Positions 22,930-34,348 of a stretch of 64,000 nt of DNA are shown here, one piece after another. The stretch is from positions 3,286,001 through 3,350,000 of the forward strand of contig OY987247.1 in the NCBI GenBank assembly GCA_963920765.1, in the 5' to 3' direction. The stretch is from Ulota crispa. Lineage: Eukaryota > Streptophyta > Bryopsida > Orthotrichales > Orthotrichaceae. The notes beneath the pieces were generated by a model. The model did no database searches. It was not told the origin of the DNA and saw only the letters and a program-made list of their open reading frames with translations. Numbering within the stretch: position 1 is the first letter of the stretch; each line of letters begins with the position of its first letter. The translations under genes were made by a program, and so were the position numbers.

Positions 22930-25440
22930 TGCCGTGAGGCTAGTGGCCTTGTCTTTTTCTGATGAGCAAAAGATTCGCCTTTTTCCTTTTCTTTTACGTG
23001 CCTTCCTTTCAAATATCAGGTTTCATGGGAGGGGCTCGCGTTCACAACTTCACACTAGACACTGAAAGCTGAAACTTAGCATACAAAAGAGAGAGACAAG
23101 TGAGCAGGTTTTTCATTTTTGTTTGCCTAATTACTCAAAGGCAACAAAAACTCTTTTGAGAGAATGTTTGGAAATATATTTTTCCTTTTTCTGGTGGATA
23201 AAATGGCTCCTTGCTTCACAATCTTGAGATAGTATCACTCTTTTCGGATGAATGAGGATTTTTTTGACAAAGAAATGAGTTTTCACCAATCTGTTTACGC
23301 TACCAAATAAGAGGATTTGTCTCCTTCATTCAGTACCCTTTCCTATGATCCTTAAGTTGAAGCAATAATGGATGCTCCACATACAAAACACCAAAAGCTC
23401 CCATGTACAAGAAAATCAACAAAATATCAAAGTTGGAATAATAAAGAATGCCCCATGTATAAAACATCAAGTACCCCCGTTTGCAAGAAAACCAACAAAA
23501 TAATGAGATATTAAAGTGGGTATTTGTGAAAAGTTACTACATTGATTGTGACTAGATTAAATGTTAAAATACTGCAACATTCATACACAACCAACTTGGC
23601 AAAGTGCATGGCTGCATGCCTAAGGAAGGAGGCTTTGAAACCGTTTGGGCATTTTGAATTGTCCAAGTAGAGGTTACTAAAATGGTGCACAAAGCTTCTT
23701 AAATGGGTTACATTTTATATGTTCAGAAATTGTACTTGTGCATGTACAGATTTAGAACCTCAAGAAAGTGACATGAGCTACCAATAAGTGTGCTTATTGG
23801 TCATAATTGTGTTGAGTTCTGTCTTTAAATAAAACATAAATACATGTCATACTAAAATAAATAAAAACTTGCTTTCAATCATAATTTGAGTATCAGAATA
23901 TGAAATGAGTGCTTGCATGCTTTAAAGGACTTAGTTGAGCAATTTTGATTTTATAGTGGTTGATTTTTGGACTCTTGTACAAAACATTCTAAACGTGTCT
24001 AGTATTTTCAAATATTATTTGTTGAGATATTAAAAAGCTCAGTATCTTCCCTCATAATTGAAAATGCAATTGTAGTATGAACAATTTTAACATACTTCAT
24101 CTCAACATATAGAAGCAAACAGAAAATCTAATCGAATTCCACCTATTATATCCATGTTGTAAAACGATTAAATAATTATAAAATGGTATTTTTTTCTAAA
24201 TCAATGTAGTATAGGAGGGGAAGCTTATATAGCATCAAAATGAATGGCATTCAAGGAATTGCAAGCACTTTTTAATTTTGAAATCCTCATAGTTCATCAA
24301 AACATAAATGTAAGCAATATAATCTTTGAGTTTTTATAGAACCTGTATAAACGTGTTTTCCTAATTTAATATTATAATAGAACAAGCATTAGACCAGCAA
24401 TACAATAAAATCTTGAACTTGCATCTTACTTGAGCCATAATATAGTAAAAGAAACCACTTGAGATCACATGATTATTTTTTTGGAGTCAAGTTCTATTTC
24501 AAACTTGTATATGGGTGATTGCAAGAATGACTTGTAATACATTTTGTCCGATTCACCTTGTGTGGCTGGTTTTTTACTTGTAACTTTTGCAAAAGAAGTC
24601 ATATTGACTTGTCCTTTTAGAATAATGTGAATATGCAAGTTATTAACGTTCAATGGTTTTTTGGTGTTTTTTAAAATTATTTTGCTATTTTTAAGCTGCC
24701 CCCAAATGGATGTCTACCTTGGCCATTTTGGGGGTTTTTAGTACTATCTTGGGTCCAAAAAAGCTTTTCTAGGGTTATAAATCAGGGATGTTGTTTATGG
24801 AGCATGCTTACATGCATTTGTAGAAGAGTTTTGCAAAATCATAAATTCCATGACATCTACATTGTCTCAAAGTGGGCATCCTATCTCCCTTCATTGGCAA
24901 AATACAAAGAAATTCCTCAGCAAAGCAATTGTACCATGTGAATGTGTTTAATGGGTTCTCAAATGACCAATTTTTATTTTATTTTTTTGAATTGTTTTAC
25001 TATTTTCTAAAAAGCAAGAAAGAAATTGGCTTTTTAAGGTGATTTTGTTTTGTGCATAACTTTTAGAATAAAAATTTTCTTGGTCTGAATTTTTCACAAA
25101 TATACTATTTTAAGTGCTTTACAAATTTCCCATGTTTTATTTTATTTTTAAAAAAATTATTCCAAAAGCTCGGTAGTACTATTAGTACTACCAGTACTAA
25201 GGGTGTTTGAGACAAAACAGAGAGGTCATTCTTGCAACTACCCATATGATAAAACTAGCATAGGCACCCGTTGGTCCAACAAGAGGCTCGCAAAGTAATT
25301 TCAAGTCCAACTATGCACAACATCTCCCTCCAAGAAAACAATTCTTACTTTTCATCCTCCTACTCCAATTTCAAACTTTACCCATGCATTAAAACATTTT
25401 ATTTTTGTTTACAAAACATTCCCTTGCAGTAAAGTAATTT
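22930..25440. other. AT-rich DNA, no gene; one degenerate direct repeat
   Basis: The only structure I see is a degenerate tandem duplication of about 70 bp at 23378-23510 (both copies contain 'acaagaaaaYcaacaaaataa'-like sequence). A short palindrome (GGTAGTACTATTAGTACTACC-like) lies near 25172. Confidence 0.45.
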
Positions 25441-25552
25441 TTGTTTAATATCTATATAGTTTTTTACCCACTCAATAAAAGAAAAGTCACTGTTTTCCCA
25501 TGCAACTTTTTTTCTTTTTTTTACCTACACAAATTTTTTACATGCAAATTTT

Positions 25553-25555
<3 letters not shown>

Positions 25556-25626
<71 letters not shown>
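25556..25626. repeat. (TA)n microsatellite, about 35 units
   Basis: Uninterrupted alternating A/T. From about 25370 to 25850 the flanks contain many degenerate copies of TTTTTACCCATGCAA, so the microsatellite sits inside an older low-complexity repeat. The Ile-Tyr open frame across it is an artefact. Confidence 0.95.
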
Positions 25627-25634
<8 letters not shown>

Positions 25635-25979
25635 TTTATTTAATTATTTGTTTATTTATTTATTTACCCATGCAATTTTGTTTCATTTTTTATTATTTGC
25701 CCTCACATTTTTTTACACATGCCATTTTTTACCCAAACATTTTTTTCTCTTGCAGGTTTTTACCTAAAGAAATTCTTACCCTACGCAAATTTTTACCTAT
25801 GCAAGTTTTTTATCCAATAAAATTTTACCCACTTTGTTTACCCACAAGGTAAAAGGATCGCAATAAAAAGACAGCCATGCAATAAATTGTATTCTGTTAT
25901 ATAATGTTATATATAAATGCAAGCCTTCAATACAAAAAAATCTAGAATCTCTTCACATTTTCAAGATGTTTTATAGGCT

Positions 25980-26075
25980 CAATAGAAGAAGCAGATTTAT
26001 AATCAATAGAAGAAGCAGATTTAGAATCAATAGAAGAAGCAAATTTAGAATCAATAGAAGAAGCAGATTTAGAAA
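25980..26075. repeat. 24-bp tandem repeat, 4 copies
   Basis: Units of CAATAGAAGAAGCAGATTTA plus GAAT are repeated at 25980, 26004, 26028 and 26052. On the minus strand they would read as an 8-residue SKSASSID repeat in a 65-codon open frame. Nothing else supports a gene there. Confidence 0.9.
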
Positions 26076-26468
26076 CGATATTAGAACAAAGATGCGCAAT
26101 ATAACCTAGACATTTTACTTGTATAATTAGTCTTACCATAGAAAAGGCAGTTTTCTTTTAGTAGATTTTAAAAATAAAAACAAAACTTAGAAATCATTTT
26201 GGATGTGAAGTTGATACTTGTACTTCTTTATTTGATTGATAAATCTTAAGCTCAAAAAGGCTTCAAAAACTAATGTGTTTGATCAAATATACTAATGGTG
26301 ATTGAAATCATGAAGGACTGTTGGTTGTCATGATACTTATTCTTTCCCTCTAATGGAAAACATAAACAATAGTATAACCTAGATATCCATAACTCTTAAT
26401 TCTTTGATTTTATTTGTTTCATGTGTTGAATCAAGGATGGAGTATTAACACTTGTACTAACTAATATA

Positions 26469-27355
26469 TGTACAGTACCCTAGAGAAAGAGTACAGTCCC
26501 TCTTATGGGATTTAAAGAAGTTTGTATAATAAACAATATAATGGGCATTTTATCCTCACTCCTCACATTATTGGTATGCGATCCTCATGCAATCTTGATC
26601 AAGCTTATCAAATTTCAATTACTATAAATCAAAATCCTGTTTTTGGTAAATCATTTTGTGTCAAAATCATGGCTTTACAAGAACGTTGATTAAAACATTG
26701 GTGATGAATTTTTGAGATTTGATTGCATGGGTATGTAGGAGACATCCATACGCGCGCATCTTTCTTACAAACAAATGTTTCCAAAAAGTTTCAAAATTCC
26801 TTCTATAGATATTTTAATGTTAGGGTGATCATGACCAAATTTAGTAAAATATATATTTCTTCATGGAAATTATTTTTTGTTATTTGACTCCTAACATTGT
26901 GATTAAGTTTGTACCTTTAAGCTTGATGATATGTTTATTTTGTCAAAAAATAATTTCCATGGAGAATATGTATTTTACTAAATTTGGTCATGATCACCCT
27001 AACATTAAAATCTTTATAGAAGGAGCTTTAAAACTTTTTGGAAATATTTGTTTGAAAGAAAGATGTGCGTATGGATGTCTCCTACATACCCATGCAATCA
27101 AATCTCAAAAACTCATCACCTATGCTTTTTAATCAACTTTCTTGTAAAGCCATGATTTTGACACAAAATGATTTACCAAAAATAGTATTTTGATTTTTAG
27201 TAATTGAAATTTGATAAGCTTAATTAGGATTGCATGAGGATCGCATGCCAACAATGTGAGGAGTGATGATAAAATGCCCATTATATTGTTTATTATATAA
27301 GTTTCTTTAAACCCCATAAAAGGACTTACGTACTCTTTCTCTAGGGTACTTTACA
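26469..27355. mobile_element. Long-arm foldback element, TGTACAGT family, 887 bp
   Basis: The ends are TGTACAGTACCCTAGAGAAA and its inverse, finishing GGGTACTTTACA, and the two arms are complementary over roughly 400 bp each, so the whole element is a near-palindrome. The interior 'ggtgatgaatttttgagattt' block is shared with the foldback at 34617-35493, which defines a family. No target duplication is obvious. Confidence 0.85.
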
Positions 27356-27432
27356 AATCATTATTGAACTATATCATGTTTCTAGTGAAAAAAAAAGGAA
27401 GCGTTTTTAAACCACCAAAAAAGGAGGTCTTA

Positions 27433-27523
27433 GAGCACCAAGTGAAGGTACCAAAGCATGTTGTTAGATATCACTTTCAGCACCATACCTTGGTGCGCGT
27501 TTATGGTGCCCCTACTTGGTGCC
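27433..27523. repeat. Small inverted-repeat element, 91 bp
   Basis: The left arm GAGCACCAAGTGAAGGTACC pairs with a right arm ending GGTGCCCCTACTTGGTGCC. This may be a very short MITE, but no relative is in the window. Confidence 0.4.
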
Positions 27524-28529
27524 TTGAATGAAGCATGATTTGAACACATTTAGCAAGTGATCTAAGGTCACTTCGCGATATGAATTTGGAATTGAATTTA
27601 TCAATGTAATTCAATGGTTTCACACCAAATGAAATACATAGAGATGTGGGGAATGATATATATGGAATAATGAGAATTTCTTCAAATACCTTTTCAACAT
27701 TCAAAATTTTTTTGCACATAATGAGATTTCATACAATTTCCTTTCGTGATTACAAGCAAAATCAACTTGAAGATTAGATTCAAAAACCAACATACAATAG
27801 ATTTGAATATAATTATGGTACATTCATAAGATTTGTGATAAGAATCACCGTAAAAGAAATTATTTTTTTGACACAATGAAGTATGTTTTCATGGGGAACA
27901 CTATACCATGATCAGGGATTTGTGAGCCATGAATAAGGAGTTTAGATTTTTTGTTAGAATGTTAAATTGCACTTATAATTGTGTACATAGGGCCCTATAA
28001 TTGTGCATTTTAAATTTTGTCTTTTAAAAAACTTGCCAATCTTTAAATTTTTCCATTAATTTTGAGTTCAAAATCAATTCCCGGTAATAGAATATTGGCT
28101 CATCGCTCATGAGTCACCGTTTACGCTTACCAAATAGAGCTGTCCAAGTTTTCACTATACATGTCACCTTCCTTTTCACCTCTCAAAAAAGTTCCAAAAG
28201 GTGCAAGATTGAGCTATGTATAAACCCCTAACAAGTGAGACCATGTACTGTACAATCATATTTCTTGCCATCACATTATCATCCACGCGTTAAAAAGTAG
28301 TGTCAATGTGGCACATTCTTTATATGAAGGAAATCCACCATGGCTATCATGCAACTGCATTGCATGTGACCTTTTTCATTATTTGAAAAATTCCTTCTTT
28401 TTAAAGAGTATCTATATTGGCTATCACACCTTAACATCACATGTGATACTCTTCATTGTTAAAAAAATCATCCTACTTTGAGAATATCTACCATGACATG
28501 TTGTACTGTACAGTACAACAAAATCGTAG
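27524..28529. other. AT-rich DNA with decayed repeats
   Basis: No gene is seen. From about 28320 to 28500, three degenerate copies of a 'tctaccatggctatcacacc…catgtgat' unit can be discerned. Copies of TGTACTGTACA at 28255 and 28503 may be decayed foldback ends. Confidence 0.4.
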
Positions 28530-29915
28530 TTAACTCCTAAAGGTCCAAGTGTCCCCTAAAGGTCCAAGTGTCCCCTTAGGGACAAATGGACCTCGTCATT
28601 TACCTATGATTAAACCAAATTTTGTAATTTTTTTGAGATTTTTGAAGATGGTGGGGAATTTAAAGATGTATGTGCATATCTAATTTTTTCTTCATTCCAA
28701 GATTTATTGAAGAAGTTATGAATTAATTTTTGAACAATGGGAGAGGGCGAGCAGTTTGGGCAGCCCAAAAAACTTCTTTTAAATTGCATTTTTTAAAATA
28801 AAAATTTGAAATTGGTTCTTGAAATTTTTATATATGTGCGAAGCTTTGAATCATTTTGTTTTGATTGATGAGTGAGAAGTTTTAGTTTGCAAGTAGATAT
28901 TGGACTCCCAAACCTCCATTCCTTTTGCCCCTTATAAAATTTGGTGCTTTAGTTTTTTTTTAACTTTTTTTTCCCACGTTGTAGTAGACTAAAATTCCTT
29001 GGTTTTTGCCATTTGGATCAAAGTAATTCACATTTATGAATTTTACATAAATCCTCCAATTTGGCCTAGTGTATATGCAAATTTCATGGCTTAGAGCATT
29101 GCAAGATTTTACAAAATATGATTCACACCTCTAATTCATTTGAAAATTCTCCCACACTTACCTAACTTGGTCTTCTAAATAGAAAAAATAAGGGAATTGA
29201 TATGTGCACACCGGGGGGTTGATATTTGCACACCTCCATGGGGTAAATCTTAGATTTCTACCATTTAAAAGCTGAATTTGAGAACTTTGAATTCAGATTT
29301 GGACTTCGAGATCATGATTTAGTCTAGAACCACAAAAAAAGTTGCACTTGAACATCACCCTATGAAAAAGGTTATCTTTTTTACAAACAAAGTAAAAGTA
29401 ATACTTTTTCCCCTAGCTAACCTTTTTCATTGGGTGCTGTTCAATTGCAACTTTTTTTTATGGTTCTCAACTAAAGCATGGTCTTTAAGTCCAAATCTAA
29501 ATTCAAAGTTCTCAAAATTACTTTCTGATGGTAGAAATCTAAAATCTACCCCCAGGGGGGTGTGCAAATATCAACCCCCCAGTGTGCACATATCAATTCC
29601 CAAAAATGAACCTCCACTTTGCAAAGAGCATTTTTTTTATATAGGAGAGGTCAAAGGCTTCTAAAATTTTTGGGCAGAAGGGAAAAAAACTTTTTTTGTC
29701 ACTTCAGATGTTGATATCTCACTTGTCTACATCTAGAATGAGCTGGTTTTTTTTTCCATAAGTACCTCCCATAGTCTAGAACAAGATTCTATGGACCTAC
29801 ACTTGAATTTCCACAAAAAAACAAAAAAAAAATCTACCCCTTTCTATTCATTCCCCCAAAACTGACAGTTTTTAGTGACTTTCACAAAAAAGGGGCTTGG
29901 GCCTTTAGGGATTAA
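28530..29915 (+). mobile_element. TTAA-bounded element, AAAGGACC subfamily, with nested insertion
   Basis: The left end is TTAACTCCTAAAGGTCCAAG and the right end CTTGGGCCTTTAGGGATTAA. The block 'aaaggtccaagtgtcccct' is tandemly doubled at the left end. It contains the 8-bp-TSD element at 29192-29601; without that insertion it is about 970 bp, close to its relatives at 17380 and 62712. Confidence 0.85.
29192..29601. mobile_element. hAT/P-like MITE with 8-bp TSD, GGGAATTG family, 410 bp
   Basis: The ends are GGGAATTGATATGTGCACAC and the exact inverse, flanked by AAAAATAA and AAAAATGA (8 bp, one mismatch). A subterminal GGTTGATATTTGCACAC block repeats the end sequence once. The sister TTAA element at 62712-63640 lacks this insertion at the equivalent position ('ggataaaataaacctcaac'), which shows the empty site. 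Confidence 0.85.
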
Positions 29916-30040
29916 TGCTCCTCATTGTTTGAAGCAATGCTCTACCTTGCTCCTTTTGAAATGTAGTTGATGGCAAGGTTTGAAGAGGAAATTGTTGAAT
30001 GCAACAATGACTAAAAGTTTGACAACAAAGGGAGAAGATT

Positions 30041-30955
30041 CTAACCCCTAAAGCACTAAGCTCAAATTTTCACCAAAACCGCTCCAAAACTGCCATCTCT
30101 AGTACAAGTACCAAATGTTAGAAAAAAACATTTTCTTGACAAATGTAGCCGTAAGATCTTGTACTACACTAGTATCAAAAGATGTGAAAAAAAAATTAGA
30201 AGTTTTTACCAAGTAGATTGTTAGATATTTGAGTTTGAATTGACAAAAAACCATTTTTTGTCTCTGCAAAAATCTAGGCAACTGCATTTCAGAAGGTCAT
30301 ATTTGTATGAAAAAAACTCCAAAATAGTTGTAATGTTTTGGATTTGTTCTCCAAAGCAAGTTGGGTACACACTTGAAAATTTTCAAATTATTTGGAATTG
30401 TAAAACACATGGAAAAACAATAGTAAGTGAAAAGTAGAGAATGACTCAAACAACTAAATTGTTAAGAATTTAATTATGGAAATGAAAAATTCCAATCCCA
30501 ATGGTCATAATGTTGTAATAAACAATCTACATCCTTCGGTTTTTTTTTCCCCAAAATATTGAAAATTGAGTAAATTAATGGACTTCAAAGTTTATTTTAT
30601 AGTAGAGAATCCATAGCTGCCTGCAAACAAAATCTCCTTATAACTTCCATCTCATTGATCAAAATGAAATGATTCAAAGCTTCCCAAGTATATATAAATC
30701 TAAAGAACCAATTTCAAAAAACAAAATTCAAAAAATGTAATTTTTGAAAAAAATTTCTAGTTGCGTGCCGAGCAAAGAAAACTACATATCATGCAATAAC
30801 TTTTGAACCATGAAGTCAATAGTTTTGAAAAAAATTGGGCCTTAAAGCTACTCCTTGGACACATCATGTGTGAAAATTTAAAAAAAAATTAAAAATTTAA
30901 AAAAATTTAAAAAAATTTAAAAAAATTAAAAAAAAAAAAAAAAACCCATTGGTAG
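30041..30955 (-). mobile_element. TTAA-type element, AAAGGACC subfamily, inverted, one end lost
   Basis: The end CTAACCCCTAAAGCACTAAG at 30041 starts an inverted copy of the element at 38282-39202. Shared blocks include the GATGAAGATTGTTTAT region near 30520 and the complement of AAGTTATGAGGATTTTTTG near 30640. The other end fades into an A-rich tract at about 30890-30945. The 100 bp that follow hold nothing recognisable. Confidence 0.7.
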
Positions 30956-31056
30956 TGGGCTGCCTAAAATTGCTAATGCTGCAAAAAAAAGGGTGTTCTC
31001 TGCTTTAGAGGTTAGTGGGGATGCAATGTTAACTGTTGAGAGCAATATTCAAAAAG

Positions 31057-31860
31057 TTAACCCCTGAGCACCCAGGATAAAACCTCGTTTTTCCAGGCCT
31101 CCGAGGGGTGTGTCCGATTTAATGGGTGCTGCTCCTTCGCAAACACAAGCGATGCAACTTCACCGCTGAAAGAGGGGGCCATGAAGATTCCGTATTAGAG
31201 GAACATATTTCTGCAGGGTTTCACCGTACGGATGTTCAGTTTATAGAGGTCAACTCCGCGTTGACCGCCAGGTGTTACCCCCATTTTTCCAGTGGTTGCC
31301 ATTTCGAAGAGCAGTTTCTTTTTCCGCAAGCACCGGATCCACTTCAATTTTTGGGAGGGTGTGGGACCTTGAAGCATCTCTGACTCCCCAAAATTTTAGG
31401 GTCTCCTGGTCTGTCCATTTTTTTCTGGAGATCATGCACTTGCTGATGGTCACCGCCGCATGCGAGCAGGTTACCGGGAGGGTTACAGGGCCGACCTGAC
31501 ACGTCTCTGCCTCCCGCGCGAATCGTGGTCGTACACTGCGGTTTTAGGGTTTAGGGAACACCCGGCAACGGTCCCCACGCCGGCAAGTCCCGGTGCTCCC
31601 GATCAACCTGCGCTCCCGATCAACCTGCGCTCACTAAACTCGTCGAGAATGGAATTTCTCTGATTGCCACCCCTCAGGACCGGTCCTAAAGCAATTGGTG
31701 CAGCAATCAGTACCCTCTAACCCACTCTGCAACCTCACTAAAGCCTACCCTAAACCCCCGTCCTTTTTTTCCCAAAAGTACACAGAGGATCCAGCTTGTT
31801 ATTTCCTATAAATCAATACTGGGCGCCCCATTTATCGCCTGTGGGGCGCTCAGGGGTTAA
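31057..31860. mobile_element. TTAA-bounded element, GC-rich subfamily, 804 bp
   Basis: The left end is TTAACCCCTGAGCACCC and the right end GGGGCGCTCAGGGGTTAA. The interior is clearly GC-richer than the surroundings and looks genic: a TTTTAGGGTTTAGGG motif near 31540 and a 15-bp tandem pair GATCAACCTGCGCTC near 31600. No protein family is recognisable in any frame. It may carry a captured gene piece or untranslated leader. Confidence 0.75.
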
Positions 31861-32443
31861 GTAGAAACCTCAAGCTTTGTGAATAGCCACCAATCAATGT
31901 TCATATTGGTGAGAGCCTAAATGTTGTGTCCATTTGAAGATGCTTTAATACTTAAATGACAAAGTCTAATTTTTCTTAGAAAACTCTCAAATTTACCATT
32001 TCTTGTTATTTGATCTTGTGAACATGTTTTTCCTTTTGTGTACAAATCTAATTGTAGGATCTTGCATTTAATTTATACAAAAAGACTTGGTAAAGTTTTG
32101 TGAGATTGACCATATGGATTCAAAGATTTGATCATTTGAAGTTAGTAATAAAAAAATTGGACCTTTGCCCAAACGTTGCAAGTTTTGTTAAGCACATGTT
32201 CTTAACTTTTTTTGTATTATAGATGTTAAAGAGATTTTTTCAACATGCTCTATGTCGTTTAGGCATATTTTCACAAGTTTTCATGACCAATAAAGACATG
32301 GAACATTCCCTACATGAGCTTACATTGTAAAATTGTGCTTGAAATTCATACTACATTGAGGATATTTGCAAAACTAATTAAATTTCCAAAACTATTTTTG
32401 AGACATTAAAACCTAAATAGTGAATTAGGAGACTTTACCCTTG
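31861..32443 (-). other. Fragment of an AAAGGACC-subfamily element, inverted
   Basis: The complement of about 32200-32400 aligns by eye with 17850-18010 inside the 17380 element: shared 'gtatgaatttcaagcaca', 'ttccatgtctt', 'catgaaaacttgt' and 'agagcatgttg' blocks in the same order. No terminal repeats remain. The first 270 bp hold nothing I recognise. Confidence 0.6.
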
Positions 32444-33335
32444 TCAACCCTTAAAGCCTTGTTGTCCCCTCAAGGGACAAATGGGATTTTGGGCAAATAC
32501 CTCCGCCCTCAATTTTGTCTTGATTTTTTGCAACTTTTTTTGAAGATAGAAAACACACTAGCTTTTGGGGAATATAATTATGCCCAGATAAGCACAAATT
32601 TGGTGAGATCAGGCAAAAAAACAAATTACAAAACTCATTGTTTTAGATTTTTTTTCTCATAGATTATAGTTTTTTGTACATTTGAAGCTTTGGTTCATTC
32701 TATTTGGACTAGTTACGAGAAAGTTATGGACAATCTTGTTTTTGGGCAATTCAAGCATCTTCTTGAAAAAATATCTCATAAACTTCACTTTTGAATGCAA
32801 GTTTAACATTTTTTCAAATTTATTGTTGGTAAGGGTGAAGTTTGCTTTCTAGAACAATCTCACGATTGTGATTATTACGTTTCAATTCCATTGCAGGGTA
32901 ATTAACAATTTAAGTTTTTGTTCAATCTCATACCTTCTTCTACCAGATGTTTTTCTTAAGAATGAAAATTAAATCTTTTGTCTCGATTTTTTTCCTAACA
33001 TTCTTAGCTCAATTTTCCACCTTAAAAAAATAAACCTCAAAACTCTATGGTGCAAAAAATTAAGTTAGAAAAGTTCAAAGTCAAATAATCTAATCATGCA
33101 AGGTGCAAACAAGTTTATTTTCTACACTTTAACAAAAATATCTTACAATTTTGTTGTCAAAATTTTTGATTTTTTTTGCCATATTCTTTTACTAGTCCTT
33201 ATACTAGTCTAGTACAAGATCCTATGGTTAAATATGCAAAAAGACCAATTTCCAAACTTTTTTACTCTTTGCAACAGAAATGGTAGTTTTGACTTTTGAG
33301 TGTCTTTTGACAAAATAAAGGCCTCAAGGGGTTAA
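32444..33335 (+). mobile_element. TTAA-type element, AAAGGACC subfamily, 892 bp
   Basis: The left end is TCAACCCTTAAAGCCTTGTT, with TTAA decayed to TCAA, and the right end AAAGGCCTCAAGGGGTTAA. The inner GTCCCCTCAAGGGACAAATG palindrome matches the copies at 17380 and 62712. Confidence 0.8.
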
Positions 33336-33485
33336 TAATCACAAAAAAAATGAAGAAAAAACCAAATCTCTATTAGAAATTGCAATTCAAAGGTTGGTTT
33401 ATTATTTTCATACAATGATGTGTTTACTTTGTACATTTTACTTTGAACATACTCAAAAGCCTTCATTTTTTACTCTTGAAAGAAG

Positions 33486-33564
33486 TTAACCCTTTATCGA
33501 CTAGGGTTCTAAAAATACACTAGAAAGCAATCACATTTTGGTCTTCTGGGCGTTTAAGGGTCAA
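33486..33564. mobile_element. Miniature TTAA-type element, 79 bp
   Basis: The left end is TTAACCCTTTATCGAC and the right end GGGCGTTTAAGGGTCAA, with one TTAA decayed to TCAA. Size and the inner TTTTGGTC…TGGGCGT stretch match the 78-bp element at 59923-60000. Confidence 0.6.
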
Positions 33565-34348
33565 TGAAAAATGACAAGCCCAACTTGCCCTTCCAAATAC
33601 AATTCCTCTAAATTCTCCCATAACTTTTGAATTTTAAATTCAATTTTAAAGAAAATTATATTCTCATGTAACCCTTGCAAGAATTTGTCTCAAAATAAAA
33701 TCAAGAAAGTTGGTAAAACATTCCAATAGTATAAGCCTGCTCAAAATCCCTTTTGCTGGGGTACGAACTTTGATATTTTAGGGGTTAACACCACCTTTCC
33801 ACACAAGAGACTTTAATTTATCCTTTTGAAATTCTTGTCCTCCAAACGTGAGACTTCCAAAAACAATTAAAGTTATTATGAACTAACACTCACGCGCCTT
33901 GATATTGAAACAAAACAGCAGGCAAGTTTGGTTTTGATAAGCAAAATGTCATGTAAAAGTTGTAATCAATATTGTATCATTACAACTTGCAATAAAAAAA
34001 CAGGGAATTTCTAAAGCGACACCTCTAAAGTTTTAATGTGACACCCCAAGGTGGGCACATGATTTTTGTGAATGTGGCCACCATAACGTGCACATTGATG
34101 TTTATCATTTTCATAAAAAGAGCACTATGATTGGATAAACAATAGAAAACCAAAAACACTATTTTGACAAATTGTGCCAATTTTTTCCTTAACTGAAACC
34201 AAATGAATATGTGCAGCTTGTGTGACATCAATTTTCAAAAGCGGGTGCACTTTTATCATGGTTTGGGACACCTTCCTTGGTAATAAGACCTTGCACTTGG
34301 TTTTTATAACATGTGGATGACATATGGCAATGAACTTGGGATATTGCA
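33565..34348. other. AT-rich DNA; one unpaired TTAA-type end
   Basis: A right-type end, ATTTTAGGGGTTAA, finishes at 33788 without a recognisable partner. No gene is seen. Confidence 0.45.

Noticed and set aside
25556..25626. Repetitive Ile-Tyr protein across the (TA)n tract
   Set aside because: It is a pure microsatellite; the same kind of frame appears at 44930-45006.
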